Origin: Pseudolabrys sp.
GTDB taxonomy: Bacteria; Pseudomonadota; Alphaproteobacteria; Rhizobiales; Xanthobacteraceae
Direction of reading: 5' to 3'
DNA: 64,000 nt
NCBI GenBank assembly: GCA_029980465.1
Contig: JARYIJ010000001.1
Location: 2,987,501 to 3,051,500 of the forward strand
The position numbers and the translations under genes are program-made. Each line of letters starts with the position of its first letter. The first letter of the stretch is position 1. The notes under the pieces are model-generated. The model saw nothing but the letters and a program-made list of their open reading frames with translations, made no database searches and was not told the DNA's origin. Below are positions 31,187-39,761 of this stretch, in pieces.

Positions 31187-32404
31187 ATGAAACGATTGCT
31201 TGGATTGGCGGCTCTGGCCGCGCTGCTCGCCTGCGGCACAGCGCAGGCGCAGCAAAAACAGATGGACGTGAAAATCGGCGTGCTGACCGACATGGCCAGC
31301 CTCTACGCCGACGATACCGGTCAGGGTTCTGTGGCTGCGGCCAAGCTCGCGGCCGAAGACTTCATGAAAAGCCATCCGAACGTGAAGGTCGAAGTCGTCA
31401 GCGCCGATCACCAGAACAAGCCGGACGTCGGCACCGGCATCGCCAAGCAATGGATCGACGTCGATCATGTCGACATGATCACCGGCGTTCCGACCTCCAG
31501 CGTGGCACTGGCCGTGATGCAGGTCGTTAAGGAAAAGAACAAGGCGCTCATCGATTCCGGCGCCGGCAGCTCGGATATCACCGGGTCGAAATGCAACGCC
31601 AATACGGTGCACTGGACCTACGACACCTGGATGCTGGCGAACGGCACCGGCAAGGCGATCGTGAAGACCGGCGGTGACACCTGGTTCTTCATCACCGCGG
31701 ACTATGCCTTCGGCCATGCGCTCGAGCGCGACACGGCGGCGGTCGTCGAGAAGAACGGTGGCAAGGTGCTCGGCAAGGTCCGTGTTCCGATCAACACCAG
31801 CGACTTCTCCTCGTTCCTGCTGCAGGCGCAGCAGTCCAAGGCGAAGATCATCGGCCTGGCCAATGCCGGCGGCGATACCATCAACGCCATCAAGCAAGGC
31901 GCCGAGTTCGGCATCGTTGCCGGCGGCCAGAAGTTCGCCGGCCTGCTCATTTTCGCGCCGGACATCCAGGCGCTCGGCCTGAAGGCTGCGCAAGGCCTGA
32001 TGTTCACCGAGACCTTCTACTGGGACATGAACGACGGGACCCGGGCCTGGACCAAGCGCTGGGACAAGGAGCGCAACGCCCCCGGCAAGGTGCCGAGCAT
32101 GAACCATGCTGGCGTCTATGCCGGCACCATGGCCTATCTTGAGGCGGCCGTTGCGGTGGGGAGCGCCAAAGACGGCAAGGCCGTGGTCGACAAGATGAAG
32201 ACCATGACCTTCAAAGATCCGCTGTTCGGCACCACGACCGTGCGTGTCGACGGTCGCGGAATTCACAACGCGTATCTGTTCGAGGCCAAGAAGCCGGAAG
32301 AGTCGAAGTATCCGGGCGACCTCTACAAGCTGCGCGCCACGATCCCGGCCGACGAGGCGTTCCGTCCGCTCAAGGACGGCGGCTGCCCGCTGGTCAAGGG
32401 TTAA
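31187..32404 (+). CDS. ABC transporter substrate-binding protein, second importer
   Basis: Periplasmic type I binding protein, 405 residues. Signal peptide residues 1-22 (LLGLAALAALLACGTAQAQ). Mature blocks KIGVLTDMASLYADDTGQGS and FSSFLLQAQQSKAKIIGLAN are typical of aromatic or small-acid binding proteins of the LivK family. AAGGAGGAAG lies at an ideal distance upstream. The ligand is unknown. The Sec signal contrasts with the Tat-like signal of the first binding protein at 11.6 kb. Confidence 0.9.
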   Translation: MKRLLGLAALAALLACGTAQAQQKQMDVKIGVLTDMASLYADDTGQGSVAAAKLAAEDFMKSHPNVKVEVVSADHQNKPDVGTGIAKQWIDVDHVDMITGVPTSSVALAVMQVVKEKNKALIDSGAGSSDITGSKCNANTVHWTYDTWMLANGTGKAIVKTGGDTWFFITADYAFGHALERDTAAVVEKNGGKVLGKVRVPINTSDFSSFLLQAQQSKAKIIGLANAGGDTINAIKQGAEFGIVAGGQKFAGLLIFAPDIQALGLKAAQGLMFTETFYWDMNDGTRAWTKRWDKERNAPGKVPSMNHAGVYAGTMAYLEAAVAVGSAKDGKAVVDKMKTMTFKDPLFGTTTVRVDGRGIHNAYLFEAKKPEESKYPGDLYKLRATIPADEAFRPLKDGGCPLVKG

Positions 32405-32484
32405 TGGGTCTGATCTGAAGGGTCCGGAAGGCGGCACGGCAATGTTCGCCGTGCCGCCACCGGGTCTTGCGGGAAGCTGATGTC

Positions 32485-33372
32485 ATGACGACGATTTTCG
32501 GCGTTCCAACGATGGCGCTGTTCGGGCAGATCCTGATCGGCCTCATCAACGGCTCGTTCTACGCGTTGCTGAGCCTCGGCCTGGCCGTGATCTTCGGCAT
32601 GCTCAACATCATCAATTTCGCGCACGGCGCCTTGTACATGCTGGGCGCCGTCACAGCTTACCTGCTGCTGAATTACGCCGGCATCGGCTATTGGCCGTCG
32701 CTGATTATCGCTCCGATCGTGGTCGGCTGCATCGGCATCGTCATCGAGCGCGTATTTCTGCAATGGCTCTACAAGCTCGACCATCTCTACGGCCTGCTGC
32801 TGACCTTCGGGCTTGCGCTGATCATCGAGGGCGTCAGCCGGCACTATCTCGGCAGCGCCGGTTTGCCGTATACGTTGCCGCAGTCGCTCGCGGGCGGACA
32901 CAATCTCGGCTTCATGTTCCTGCCGAACTACCGCGCCTGGGTGATCGCGGTCTCGCTGGTGGTGTGCTTCGGCACCTGGTTCGTCATCGAGCGCACCAAG
33001 CTCGGCGCCTATCTGCGCGCCGCCACTGAAAATCCGAGCCTCGTGCGCGCCTTCGGCATCAACGTGCCGCGCATGATCACGCTGACCTACGGATTCGGCG
33101 TGGCGCTCGCCGCGTTCGGCGGCGTGATGGCGGCGCCGATCTACAACGTCTCGCCCAACATGGGCTCTGAGCTCATCATCGTCGTGTTCGCCGTCGTGGT
33201 GATCGGAGGCATGGGCTCGATCCTCGGCGCCATCGTGACCGGTTTCGGGCTTGGCATCATCGAGGGCCTGACCAAGGTGTTCTTCCCGGAAGCGTCGGCC
33301 ACTGTCATTTTTGTCATCATGGCGATCGTGCTGCTGGTACGGCCGGCTGGTCTGTTCGGGCGGGGGACATGA
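32485..33372 (+). CDS. ABC transporter permease (LivH-type), second importer
   Basis: A 295-residue permease with about eight hydrophobic helices. The family block AVIFGMLNIINFAHGALYML (residues near 32-51) and the C-terminal IVLLVRPAGLFGRGT are clear. ATG at 32485 follows GGGAAGCTGATGTC; an in-frame ATG 18 nt upstream is less likely. The stop overlaps the LivM-type start by 4 nt. Confidence 0.91.
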   Translation: MTTIFGVPTMALFGQILIGLINGSFYALLSLGLAVIFGMLNIINFAHGALYMLGAVTAYLLLNYAGIGYWPSLIIAPIVVGCIGIVIERVFLQWLYKLDHLYGLLLTFGLALIIEGVSRHYLGSAGLPYTLPQSLAGGHNLGFMFLPNYRAWVIAVSLVVCFGTWFVIERTKLGAYLRAATENPSLVRAFGINVPRMITLTYGFGVALAAFGGVMAAPIYNVSPNMGSELIIVVFAVVVIGGMGSILGAIVTGFGLGIIEGLTKVFFPEASATVIFVIMAIVLLVRPAGLFGRGT

Positions 33373-34337
33373 TGGAACGCGTCAGCGAACCGGCCTTGCA
33401 GACGCTGCCGCAACGCGACAACAGCCTTTTGATCGTGTTCGCGATCATGGTCGTGGTTCTGGTGGCGGCGCCGTTTGTCACGTATCCGCTGTTCCTGATG
33501 CAGGCGCTGTGCTTCGCGCTGTTCGCCTGCGCGTTCAATCTGCTGATCGGCTATGTCGGCCTGCTGTCGTTCGGTCACGCGCTCTATTTTGGCTGGGCGA
33601 GCTACGTCACGGCCTACGCCGCCAAGGCGTGGGGCTTCCCGCCCGAGCTTGCCATCCTGGCCGGCACGCTGACCGCCGCCGTCCTTGGCGTGGTTGCGGG
33701 TGCGCTGGCGATCCGCCGCCAGGGAATCTATTTCGCGATGATCACGCTGGCGCTGGCGCAGATGATGTATTTCGTCGCCGTCCGCGCGCCGTTCACGGGC
33801 GGCGAGGACGGCATCCAGGGCGTGCCGCGGGGGCATCTGTTTGGTGTCATCAACCTCGACAACCCGACGGCGATGTATTTCGTCGTTCTGGTCATCTTTC
33901 TCGCCGGCTTCCTGTTCATCCACCGGGTCATTCACTCGCCGTTCGGCGAGGTGCTCAAGGCGATCCGCGAGAACGAGCCACGGGCGATTTCGCTCGGCTA
34001 CAAGACCGACCGCTACAAGCTGATCGCCTTCATCCTTTCCGCCAGCCTCGCCGGGCTTGCCGGCGCGACCAAGGCGATCGTTCTGCAGATTGCCTCGCTG
34101 ACCGATGTCTACTGGCCGATGTCCGGCGACGTGGTGCTGATGTCGCTGGTCGGAGGACTTGGAACGATTTTCGGCCCGGTGGTCGGGGCCTTCGCGATCC
34201 TGTCGATGCAGTACAAGCTCGCGTTCCTCGGCGAATGGGTGCTGGTGATCGAAGGCGTCATCTTTGTGACCTGCGTGCTGCTGTTCCGCCGCGGCATCGT
34301 GGGCGAGATTGCCAACCTGCTGCGGATCAAGCTTTAG
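33369..34337 (+). CDS. ABC transporter permease (LivM-type), second importer
   Basis: A 322-residue permease, about nine hydrophobic helices. The block NLLIGYVGLLSFGHALYFG and the FGEVLKAIRENEPRAISLGY loop that contacts the ATPase are visible. ATG at 33369 overlaps the LivH-type gene by 4 nt. It closes the operon and is followed by an inverted repeat. Confidence 0.91.
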   Translation: MMERVSEPALQTLPQRDNSLLIVFAIMVVVLVAAPFVTYPLFLMQALCFALFACAFNLLIGYVGLLSFGHALYFGWASYVTAYAAKAWGFPPELAILAGTLTAAVLGVVAGALAIRRQGIYFAMITLALAQMMYFVAVRAPFTGGEDGIQGVPRGHLFGVINLDNPTAMYFVVLVIFLAGFLFIHRVIHSPFGEVLKAIRENEPRAISLGYKTDRYKLIAFILSASLAGLAGATKAIVLQIASLTDVYWPMSGDVVLMSLVGGLGTIFGPVVGAFAILSMQYKLAFLGEWVLVIEGVIFVTCVLLFRRGIVGEIANLLRIKL

Positions 34338-34350
34338 CGACCTGCCGGAA

Positions 34351-34450
34351 GGCGCCGTCATTCCGGACGCGGCGATCCGGAATCCAGACATGGAAGACCG
34401 CTCATGAGGCTGGATTCGGTTCTCGTGTCAGCGCATCCCGGAATGGCGCC
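34351..34450. repeat. Inverted repeat after the second importer
   Basis: Ends GGCGCCGTCATTCCGG and CCGGAATGGCGCC are inverted. Inside, CCGGACGCGGCGATCCGG and AATCCAGAC with its partner GGCTGGATTC form further short pairings. It resembles the REP-like families elsewhere in the window (GTCATTCCGG core at 62738). It could terminate or stabilise the operon transcript. Confidence 0.65.
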
Positions 34451-34466
34451 TGTTCGCGGTAGTGCC

Positions 34467-34640
34467 TCAGTTTGAATTTTGAGCAAGGAATCTCAGGTAG
34501 AAAGCGGCGAAAACGAGAACGATCCCCACGTTGGCCATCAACCGCGCCCAGAATCGATCCCTAAAGAATGCAACATCGAGGGCGACTATAATGGCCACCA
34601 TTGCTATTACGTAAAGCGCGACAATTATTTGTCTACTCAC
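34467..34640 (-). CDS. Small two-helix membrane protein (57 aa)
   Basis: A short gene on the minus strand, GTG start at 34640, TGA at 34467-34469. The product has two hydrophobic stretches, IIVALYVIAMVAIIVALDVAF and NVGIVLVFAAFYLRFL, joined by FRDRFWARLMA. This resembles a small conserved membrane protein that I recall from Bradyrhizobium relatives; function unknown. No strong ribosome site is visible upstream. The base composition is more AT-rich than its neighbours. Confidence 0.6.
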   Translation of the reverse strand: MSRQIIVALYVIAMVAIIVALDVAFFRDRFWARLMANVGIVLVFAAFYLRFLAQNSN

Positions 34641-34642
34641 TA

Positions 34643-34830
34643 GACTTGTCCGATCCGCGCATCGACCAAAAGTGTGCCACTCAGTCCTGCGGCCATTGCT
34701 GGCGACAATCCTTTCAGGCTCCTGTGCTGCTTCACATAATTGTACCTTACCATGCGCATGGTAAGGTTTTGCCCTGTCTCCGCTAGGCTGTTCAGATTCA
34801 TGGCGAATCGGTTATCATAGATGGTGTTAT
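34643..34830 (-). pseudogene. Remnant of a transposase C-terminus
   Basis: The minus strand codes for a stretch like RFAMNLNSLAETGQNL, then RYNYVKQHRSLKGLSPAMAA. The second part resembles the C-terminal part of DDE transposases common in rhizobia (YNFVR-H-TL--TPAMAAG). Only about 60 residues remain; the catalytic core is absent and no inverted ends were found. It marks an old insertion between the second importer and the cytochrome c region. Confidence 0.5.
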
Positions 34831-34894
34831 CCACAGCCTGCGTGCGCGTGCCTGCGTCTTGGCCGCACTGGTGCGGCCGGTACTTGGGGCGCCG

Positions 34895-35134
34895 ATGCCC
34901 GGTCACGACCCGCCGTCCGGTTTCGACCGCGCCGTTGCGCGCTGGCGCGATTTTGCCATGCGCAGGCATGGTTACTATCTCGATCTCTTGCACAGTGGCC
35001 GCTGGCGCCACTATTTCACCGAAGAGGAATTTACGGTCAGGCTGCGTGAGGTGATTGCGGTGACGTCCGCATTTGCCGGCCACGCACCGGAGGCCAGCGA
35101 TGTTGACCAGTCGGGAAGGCGTTCGGCGGCATGA
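34895..35134 (+). CDS. TIGR03809-like small protein
   Basis: A 79-residue protein from ATG 34895 (GGGGCG just upstream); a TTG at 34859 would add 12 residues. It has the motif RWRDFAMRRHGYYLDLLHSG then RWRHYFTEEEFTVRLREV, close to a conserved small-protein family of Hyphomicrobiales (TIGR03809 by recall). Function unknown. Its stop codon overlaps the cytochrome c start (ATGA), so they are translationally coupled. Confidence 0.68.
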   Translation: MPGHDPPSGFDRAVARWRDFAMRRHGYYLDLLHSGRWRHYFTEEEFTVRLREVIAVTSAFAGHAPEASDVDQSGRRSAA

Positions 35135-35451
35135 AGGTATCTTGGTTGTTGGCGGGAAGCATCGTTTTGGCCTCGACTGCGGCAGGGGCGGGCGACGCGG
35201 ACCTGCAGCGCGGCAAGGAGCTGCTCGCCAAGAATTGCGCGCGCTGCCATGCGATCGGCCCGACCGGCGAGAGCCCACATCCGCAGGCGCCAGCCTTCCG
35301 CACCTTGAGCCAGCGCTATCCCATCGACTCCCTCGAGGAGGCGCTGGGCGAAGGCATCATGACCGGGCATCCCGACATGCCGGAGTTCGCCTTTGACGCC
35401 CCCGACGTTGGTGCCATCATCGCTTACCTGAAGTCCATCCAGGCGCGGTGA
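35131..35451 (+). CDS. Class I cytochrome c
   Basis: A 106-residue periplasmic monoheme cytochrome. A signal peptide (residues 1-20, MKVSWLLAGSIVLASTAAGA) is followed by CARCH (residues 36-40), the heme-binding CxxCH. GHPDMPEF supplies a likely Met axial ligand. It overlaps the upstream small gene by 4 nt. Electron partners are not encoded next to it. Confidence 0.88.
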   Translation: MKVSWLLAGSIVLASTAAGAGDADLQRGKELLAKNCARCHAIGPTGESPHPQAPAFRTLSQRYPIDSLEEALGEGIMTGHPDMPEFAFDAPDVGAIIAYLKSIQAR

Positions 35452-35493
35452 CCGCGCCATTCCCTCCTGATCTCGCATCGTGAGAGTGATCCC

Positions 35494-36594
35494 ATGAGCA
35501 GTGCCCTGTTCTCACCCATCCGTCTGGCCGGCCTGGAGCTGCCGAACCGGATTGTCGTGGCGCCGATGTGTCAATACTCGGCGGACGACGGCTCAGCCAC
35601 CGACTGGCACATGATGCATCTCGGCATGCTCGCCAATTCCGGCGCCGGCCTCGTCGTCGTTGAGGCCACGGCGGTGGAGCGCATCGGCCGCATCACGCAC
35701 GGCTGCCTCGGGCTTTATTCGGACGACAACGAGCTGGCGCTGGCGCGCGTCATCATGCGCTGCAAGCGCTCCGGCACAGCGAGGTTCGGCGTTCAACTGG
35801 CGCATGCCGGACGCAAGGCGTCGGCGCAATTGCCGTGGAACGGCGCGCAGGCGCTCAAGGCCGGTGAGGACCCATGGCCGACGATCGGGCCTTCGGCGCT
35901 CGCATACGGCGAGAACTGGCATATGCCGGCGATGATGACGCAAGCTGACATGGACCGCGTCCGCGACGCATTCGTCAACGCGGCGAAGCGAGCGCTGCGC
36001 ATCGGTTTCGACGAGATCGAGTTGCACATGGCGCACGGCTACCTGATGCACAGTTTCATGTCGCCGCTGTCGAACACGCGCACCGACGGCTACGGCGGAT
36101 CGCTCGCCAACCGGCTGAAATTCCCGCTGGCGGTGACCCGCGCTGTGCGCGACGTGGTGCCGCGGAGCGTCGCGCTCGGCGCGCGCTACACGGGCAGCGA
36201 CTGGCGCGACGGTGGCCTGACGCCGGATGATGCCGTCGAGATTGCGCGCGCGCTCAAGGCCGCGGGCCTCGACTTCGTCGGCGTCTCGTCCGGCGGCGTA
36301 ACCGCCGACACCCGCACGCCGAGCGAGCCCGGCTATAACGTCGGCATCGCCGAGCGCGTCAAGAAAGAAGCGGGACTGCCGACCCGCGTCGTCGGCATGA
36401 TCTACGAGCCGCGGCAGGCTGAAGACATCATAGCGGGCGGCAGGGCCGACATGGTCGCGCTTGCGCGTGCCTTCCTCAACGACCCGCATTGGGGCTGGCA
36501 CGCCGCCGCCGCGCTCGGCGCTGACGTCGCCCGCCCGAACCAGTACTTGCGCGCCGCGCCCAGGTTCTGGGCGCCCGCTGCGGCGCCGGCCTGA
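35494..36594 (+). CDS. NADH:flavin oxidoreductase (Old Yellow Enzyme family)
   Basis: A 366-residue FMN-dependent ene-reductase of the YqjM/xenobiotic reductase type. The start LFSPIRLAGLELPNRIVVAP, with PMCQYSADDG, HAGRKAS, the catalytic pair in HMAHGYLMHSFMSPLSN and TRTDGYGGS are diagnostic; the last motif is a dimer/FMN element of this class. It reduces activated C=C bonds or nitro groups with NAD(P)H. It lies 12 nt before the DMT transporter gene, so an operon is likely. Confidence 0.92.
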   Translation: MSSALFSPIRLAGLELPNRIVVAPMCQYSADDGSATDWHMMHLGMLANSGAGLVVVEATAVERIGRITHGCLGLYSDDNELALARVIMRCKRSGTARFGVQLAHAGRKASAQLPWNGAQALKAGEDPWPTIGPSALAYGENWHMPAMMTQADMDRVRDAFVNAAKRALRIGFDEIELHMAHGYLMHSFMSPLSNTRTDGYGGSLANRLKFPLAVTRAVRDVVPRSVALGARYTGSDWRDGGLTPDDAVEIARALKAAGLDFVGVSSGGVTADTRTPSEPGYNVGIAERVKKEAGLPTRVVGMIYEPRQAEDIIAGGRADMVALARAFLNDPHWGWHAAAALGADVARPNQYLRAAPRFWAPAAAPA

Positions 36595-36606
36595 CGGCCG
36601 CACGCG

Positions 36607-37449
36607 ATGACGGGGGCTGTTTTCGCGGCGGTGCTGTTCGCCGCGCTGTGCCACGCGACGTGGAATGTGCTGATCAAGGGCGGCCCCGATCCGCTGGCGT
36701 CAGCCACGCTCATGGCGCTCGGCGGCTGCGTCATCGCTATTGCCGCGCTGCCGTTTCTGCCGCCGCCGGCGATGGCCGCGTGGCCGTACCTCGCCGCCTC
36801 GTCGGCGATCCATGTATTCTATTTCGGCGCGCTGATCGAGGCTTATCGAGCTGGCGATCTCAGCCAAGTCTATCCGATCGCGCGCGGCGCGGCGCCGTTG
36901 ATGACGGCGCTCGCCAGTGCGCTGATCGTCGGCGAACATCTGAGCGTTCCGGCCTGGATCGGCATCGGGTTGCTGGCCGTCGGCGTGTTGCTGCTGTCCG
37001 CGGGCCGGAGCCTCGCCGGCATCAATCACCGGGCCGTCGGTTTTGCGCTGTTCACGGCGCTGACCATCTGCACCTATTCAGTGGTCGACGGTATCGGCGC
37101 GCGGAAGTCCGGCTCGCCGGAAGCCTACGTCCTGTGGCTGTTCGTCGGCATCACGATCACGCTGGGGTCCTACGCCTTGGCGTGCCGCGGCCCCGGCATT
37201 CTGACGACCATCGCACCATTCTGGCGCCGTGGCTTGGGGGGAGGCGGCCTGCAGATTGCGTCCTACGGCATCGCCTTGTGGGCGATGACCCTGGCGCCGA
37301 TCGCCGTCGTCGCGGCGCTGCGCGAGACCAGCGTGCTGTTCGGCGCTGCGCTGGCGCTGCTCATCCTGAAAGAGCCGGTTCGCGCCGGGCGCATAGCGGC
37401 CGCGGTCCTGATCCTGGGCGGACTCGTTTTGCTGCGGATCGAGACTTAG
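36607..37449 (+). CDS. DMT-superfamily (EamA-type) transporter
   Basis: A 280-residue membrane protein with about ten hydrophobic helices in two EamA repeats; the second repeat begins near HRAVGFALFTALTICTYS. The end LKEPVRAGRIAAAVLILGG is typical. Probable exporter of a small metabolite; the substrate is unknown. It follows the ene-reductase by 12 nt. Its stop TAG overlaps the stop of the convergent peptidase gene in a shared TTAG. Confidence 0.86.
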   Translation: MTGAVFAAVLFAALCHATWNVLIKGGPDPLASATLMALGGCVIAIAALPFLPPPAMAAWPYLAASSAIHVFYFGALIEAYRAGDLSQVYPIARGAAPLMTALASALIVGEHLSVPAWIGIGLLAVGVLLLSAGRSLAGINHRAVGFALFTALTICTYSVVDGIGARKSGSPEAYVLWLFVGITITLGSYALACRGPGILTTIAPFWRRGLGGGGLQIASYGIALWAMTLAPIAVVAALRETSVLFGAALALLILKEPVRAGRIAAAVLILGGLVLLRIET

Positions 37450-38072
37450 CCCGCCGCCTTTCCGGCCGATCCAAGGCACAGGATCAACTCACCGAGCATC
37501 GCCGCGCCGGCCCGCTCCAGCGCCGCGGCGCTGAATGTGCCACGCCCGCCTCGTCCACGCGCGACGGGCGGCACGTGGATGAAGGCGGCAAGCCGCGGCC
37601 CGGTCTCGCCGTCCACGAGCGCGGTCGCGCGCCAGCACAGGTAGTTGCAGAGATAGGCGCCGGCATCGCGCGACAGCACGGCTTCGCTGCCCGCCCGCCG
37701 CGCGGCGTGGACGAGCCGCAGCGCCGGTGTCGCCATCAGCGCGTGATTCTTGCCGGCGGTGTTGATGCGTCGCGTCGCGGGAACGGTCCCGCCGGCGTCG
37801 GCGCGGCGGCCGATTGCGTTGCGCGCCAAGGTCTCGACGCGCAATGTGCGGGCGCAGCCATGCAGGCCGAACATCAGCAGCGCATCGGGACAGTGCCGCT
37901 CGACGAGCGCCGGCAGCTCGCGGTCGACGGCGTCGTAACGCGTCGCGAAGACGTGACCAATCAGCCGGAGGTTGGGCCGCTTCGCCGTGGCGAGCCGGGT
38001 CGCCAGCGCCTGCGTCGGATTATGCGGCGCGCCGGGAAAGGGACCGAAGCCGGTGATGAGAATCGTGCGCAT
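37446..38072 (-). CDS. pcp: Pyroglutamyl peptidase I-like protein
   Basis: A 208-residue cysteine peptidase of family C15 that removes N-terminal pyroglutamate. The start ILITGFGPFPGAPHNPT is diagnostic, and the catalytic triad can be placed at Glu80 (LRVETLARNA), Cys142 (SRDAGAYLCNYLCW) and His166 (AAFIHVPPV). Its ATG overlaps the meaB stop by 1 nt (TGATG), so it is translated after meaB. No pathway link with methylmalonyl-CoA metabolism is known. Confidence 0.86.
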   Translation of the reverse strand: MRTILITGFGPFPGAPHNPTQALATRLATAKRPNLRLIGHVFATRYDAVDRELPALVERHCPDALLMFGLHGCARTLRVETLARNAIGRRADAGGTVPATRRINTAGKNHALMATPALRLVHAARRAGSEAVLSRDAGAYLCNYLCWRATALVDGETGPRLAAFIHVPPVARGRGGRGTFSAAALERAGAAMLGELILCLGSAGKAAG

Positions 38073-39070
38073 CACTTTTCGACGAGCGCGGCGATCTCCT
38101 CGACGGCGAGCGTCGGCGCCAGTTGGCCGGCGGCGACGGCGGCTTCCGCCTGCCGCAGCCGCGCGCGCACCGCCGGATCGGAGCGCAGCCGCGCCATCAT
38201 GCGTTCCTCGAGCATCGACCACATCCACTTGACCTGCTGCTCGCGCCGCCGCGCCGCGAGCTCGCCGGACGCCGTCGTCTTGTCGCGGTAGGACATGATG
38301 CGCGTCCACAGATCCGGCACGCCGCTGCCGGTCAGCGCCGAATAGGTGACGACCGGCGGCGACCAGTTGGGCGAGCGCGGCATCAGGATGTTGAGCGCGG
38401 CGCGATAGTCCGCCGCCGCCCGCCGCGCCCGCGCGACGTTGTCGCCGTCGGCCTTGTTGACCGCGATCATGTCGGCGAGCTCGACCACGCCTTTCTTGAT
38501 GCCCTGCAGCTCGTCGCCGGCGCCGGCGATCATCAGCGCGAGGAAGAAGTCGGTCATGTCGGCGACCGCGGTCTCGGACTGGCCGATGCCGACCGTCTCG
38601 ACGATGACGACGTCGTAGCCCGCCGCCTCGCAGATCAGCATAGTCTCGCGCGTCTTGGCGGCGACGCCGCCGAGTGTGCCGGACGACGGCGAGGGGCGGA
38701 TGAAGGCGTTCGGGTCGACGCCGAGCCGGCCCATCCGCGTCTTGTCGCCGAGGATCGAGCCGCCGGTGCGGGTCGAGGACGGGTCGACCGCCAGCACCGC
38801 AACCTTGCGGCCTTGGCCGGTCAGGTAGGTGCCGAGCGCGTCGATGGTGGTCGACTTGCCGGTGCCCGGCGCGCCGGTGATGCCGAGCCGCATGGCCTGT
38901 CCGGTGGCGGGCAGCAGCTCCTGCACCAGCCGGTGCGCGGCCTTGCGGTGATCGGCGCGCGTGCTCTCGATCAGCGTAATGGCGCGCGCCAGAGTGGCGC
39001 GGTCGCCAGCGCGAATGCCGGCGGCGAGCTTGGCGAGATCGGGGCCTTTCGACTCGGTGCGGGAAGCCAT
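38072..39070 (-). CDS. meaB: Methylmalonyl-CoA mutase-associated GTPase MeaB
   Basis: G3E/SIMIBI GTPase that protects and reloads methylmalonyl-CoA mutase with adenosylcobalamin, 332 residues. The P-loop is GITGAPGTGKST (residues 63-74); blocks AVDPSSTRTGGSILGDKTRM and VIVETVGIGQSE are diagnostic. Its start codon lies 6 nt after the vapC stop. In most relatives meaB follows the mutase directly; here a toxin-antitoxin pair intervenes. Confidence 0.95.
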   Translation of the reverse strand: MASRTESKGPDLAKLAAGIRAGDRATLARAITLIESTRADHRKAAHRLVQELLPATGQAMRLGITGAPGTGKSTTIDALGTYLTGQGRKVAVLAVDPSSTRTGGSILGDKTRMGRLGVDPNAFIRPSPSSGTLGGVAAKTRETMLICEAAGYDVVIVETVGIGQSETAVADMTDFFLALMIAGAGDELQGIKKGVVELADMIAVNKADGDNVARARRAAADYRAALNILMPRSPNWSPPVVTYSALTGSGVPDLWTRIMSYRDKTTASGELAARRREQQVKWMWSMLEERMMARLRSDPAVRARLRQAEAAVAAGQLAPTLAVEEIAALVEK

Positions 39071-39076
39071 GCCGTG

Positions 39077-39487
39077 TCAACTCGGCAAAAGAGAAATGTC
39101 GTGACGCTTGGCGGATACGCGCATGGCTTCATCCATGGTCGCGAGCATGGCATCCAACTTCATCGCCAGCCGCACATAGATCGCGCCGTAAATCGTCAGC
39201 TGCTCCGCGGCCGCAAATTGCAGCAGGCCTGGTATATCTCCGAGCGGAGGGGCCGGATCGACCGTCGGATTCAAAACAAGAAGTTTTTTGACCGCGATCG
39301 TGGCGTTCTCTGCGGATATGCGGCCGCGCCGGTGATTGATCGCTAACGCACTTCCGATCTCTGCCGGCCAATGAGCGGGCACCGCCAGGGTCTCGCCCTC
39401 CAAGGTGTCATAGACGGCACCGCCGCCCGGCACGTTCGCTTCGCGCAGGATCAATGCGATGATGAGCGACGCATCGAGGACGATCAA
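39077..39487 (-). CDS. vapC: VapC-like PIN-domain toxin
   Basis: A 136-residue PIN-domain protein, partner of the upstream antitoxin (ATGA overlap). PIN ribonucleases use four acidic residues. Visible are Asp5 (VLDASLII), Glu near residue 43 (PAEIGSALA), and the last Asp in ATMDEAMR. The third acidic site, usually Tyr-Asp-Ala, reads TIYGAIYV here, so Asp is replaced by Gly. The toxin may be weakened or inactive. The stop lies 6 nt before meaB. Confidence 0.86.
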   Translation of the reverse strand: MIVLDASLIIALILREANVPGGGAVYDTLEGETLAVPAHWPAEIGSALAINHRRGRISAENATIAVKKLLVLNPTVDPAPPLGDIPGLLQFAAAEQLTIYGAIYVRLAMKLDAMLATMDEAMRVSAKRHDISLLPS

Positions 39488-39744
39488 TGCCGCCCCTCGT
39501 TGATCCAGGACTTGATTTCCTCGTGTGTGGCTTTGATGTCCAGTTCGCGGGCGAGCTTTCGAAGTGCCGCAATCGCATCACGCCGCTGAACGATCTCTTC
39601 CGGCGTCAATTCCGGCGTTGCGCGCACCAGCTTGGCCACGGGCTTGCCGTGACGCGTAATCACGACGCTGCCGCCTTTCTCGACTTCCTCAACCAGCGCG
39701 GAGAGGTTGGTCTTGGCCTCGAACATGCCGACGTGTTTGGTCAT
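39484..39744 (-). CDS. vapB: Phd/YefM-type antitoxin (VapB partner)
   Basis: An 86-residue antitoxin. The N-terminal DNA-binding part has MFEAKTNLSALVEEVEKGGS and VITRHGKPVAKLV, typical of Phd/YefM; the C-terminal part (EEIVQRRDAIAALRKLAREL) should wrap the toxin. It begins just downstream of an AT-rich operator region. Its 4-nt overlap with vapC couples translation. The surrounding genes are on the same strand and belong to the mutase set. Confidence 0.88.
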   Translation of the reverse strand: MTKHVGMFEAKTNLSALVEEVEKGGSVVITRHGKPVAKLVRATPELTPEEIVQRRDAIAALRKLARELDIKATHEEIKSWINEGRH

Positions 39745-39761
39745 GCCAGTAATATAATAAA

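Noticed and set aside
39484..39744. Mobile genomic island around vapBC
   Set aside because: No integrase, tRNA or attachment repeats are nearby. Only the toxin-antitoxin pair appears inserted.
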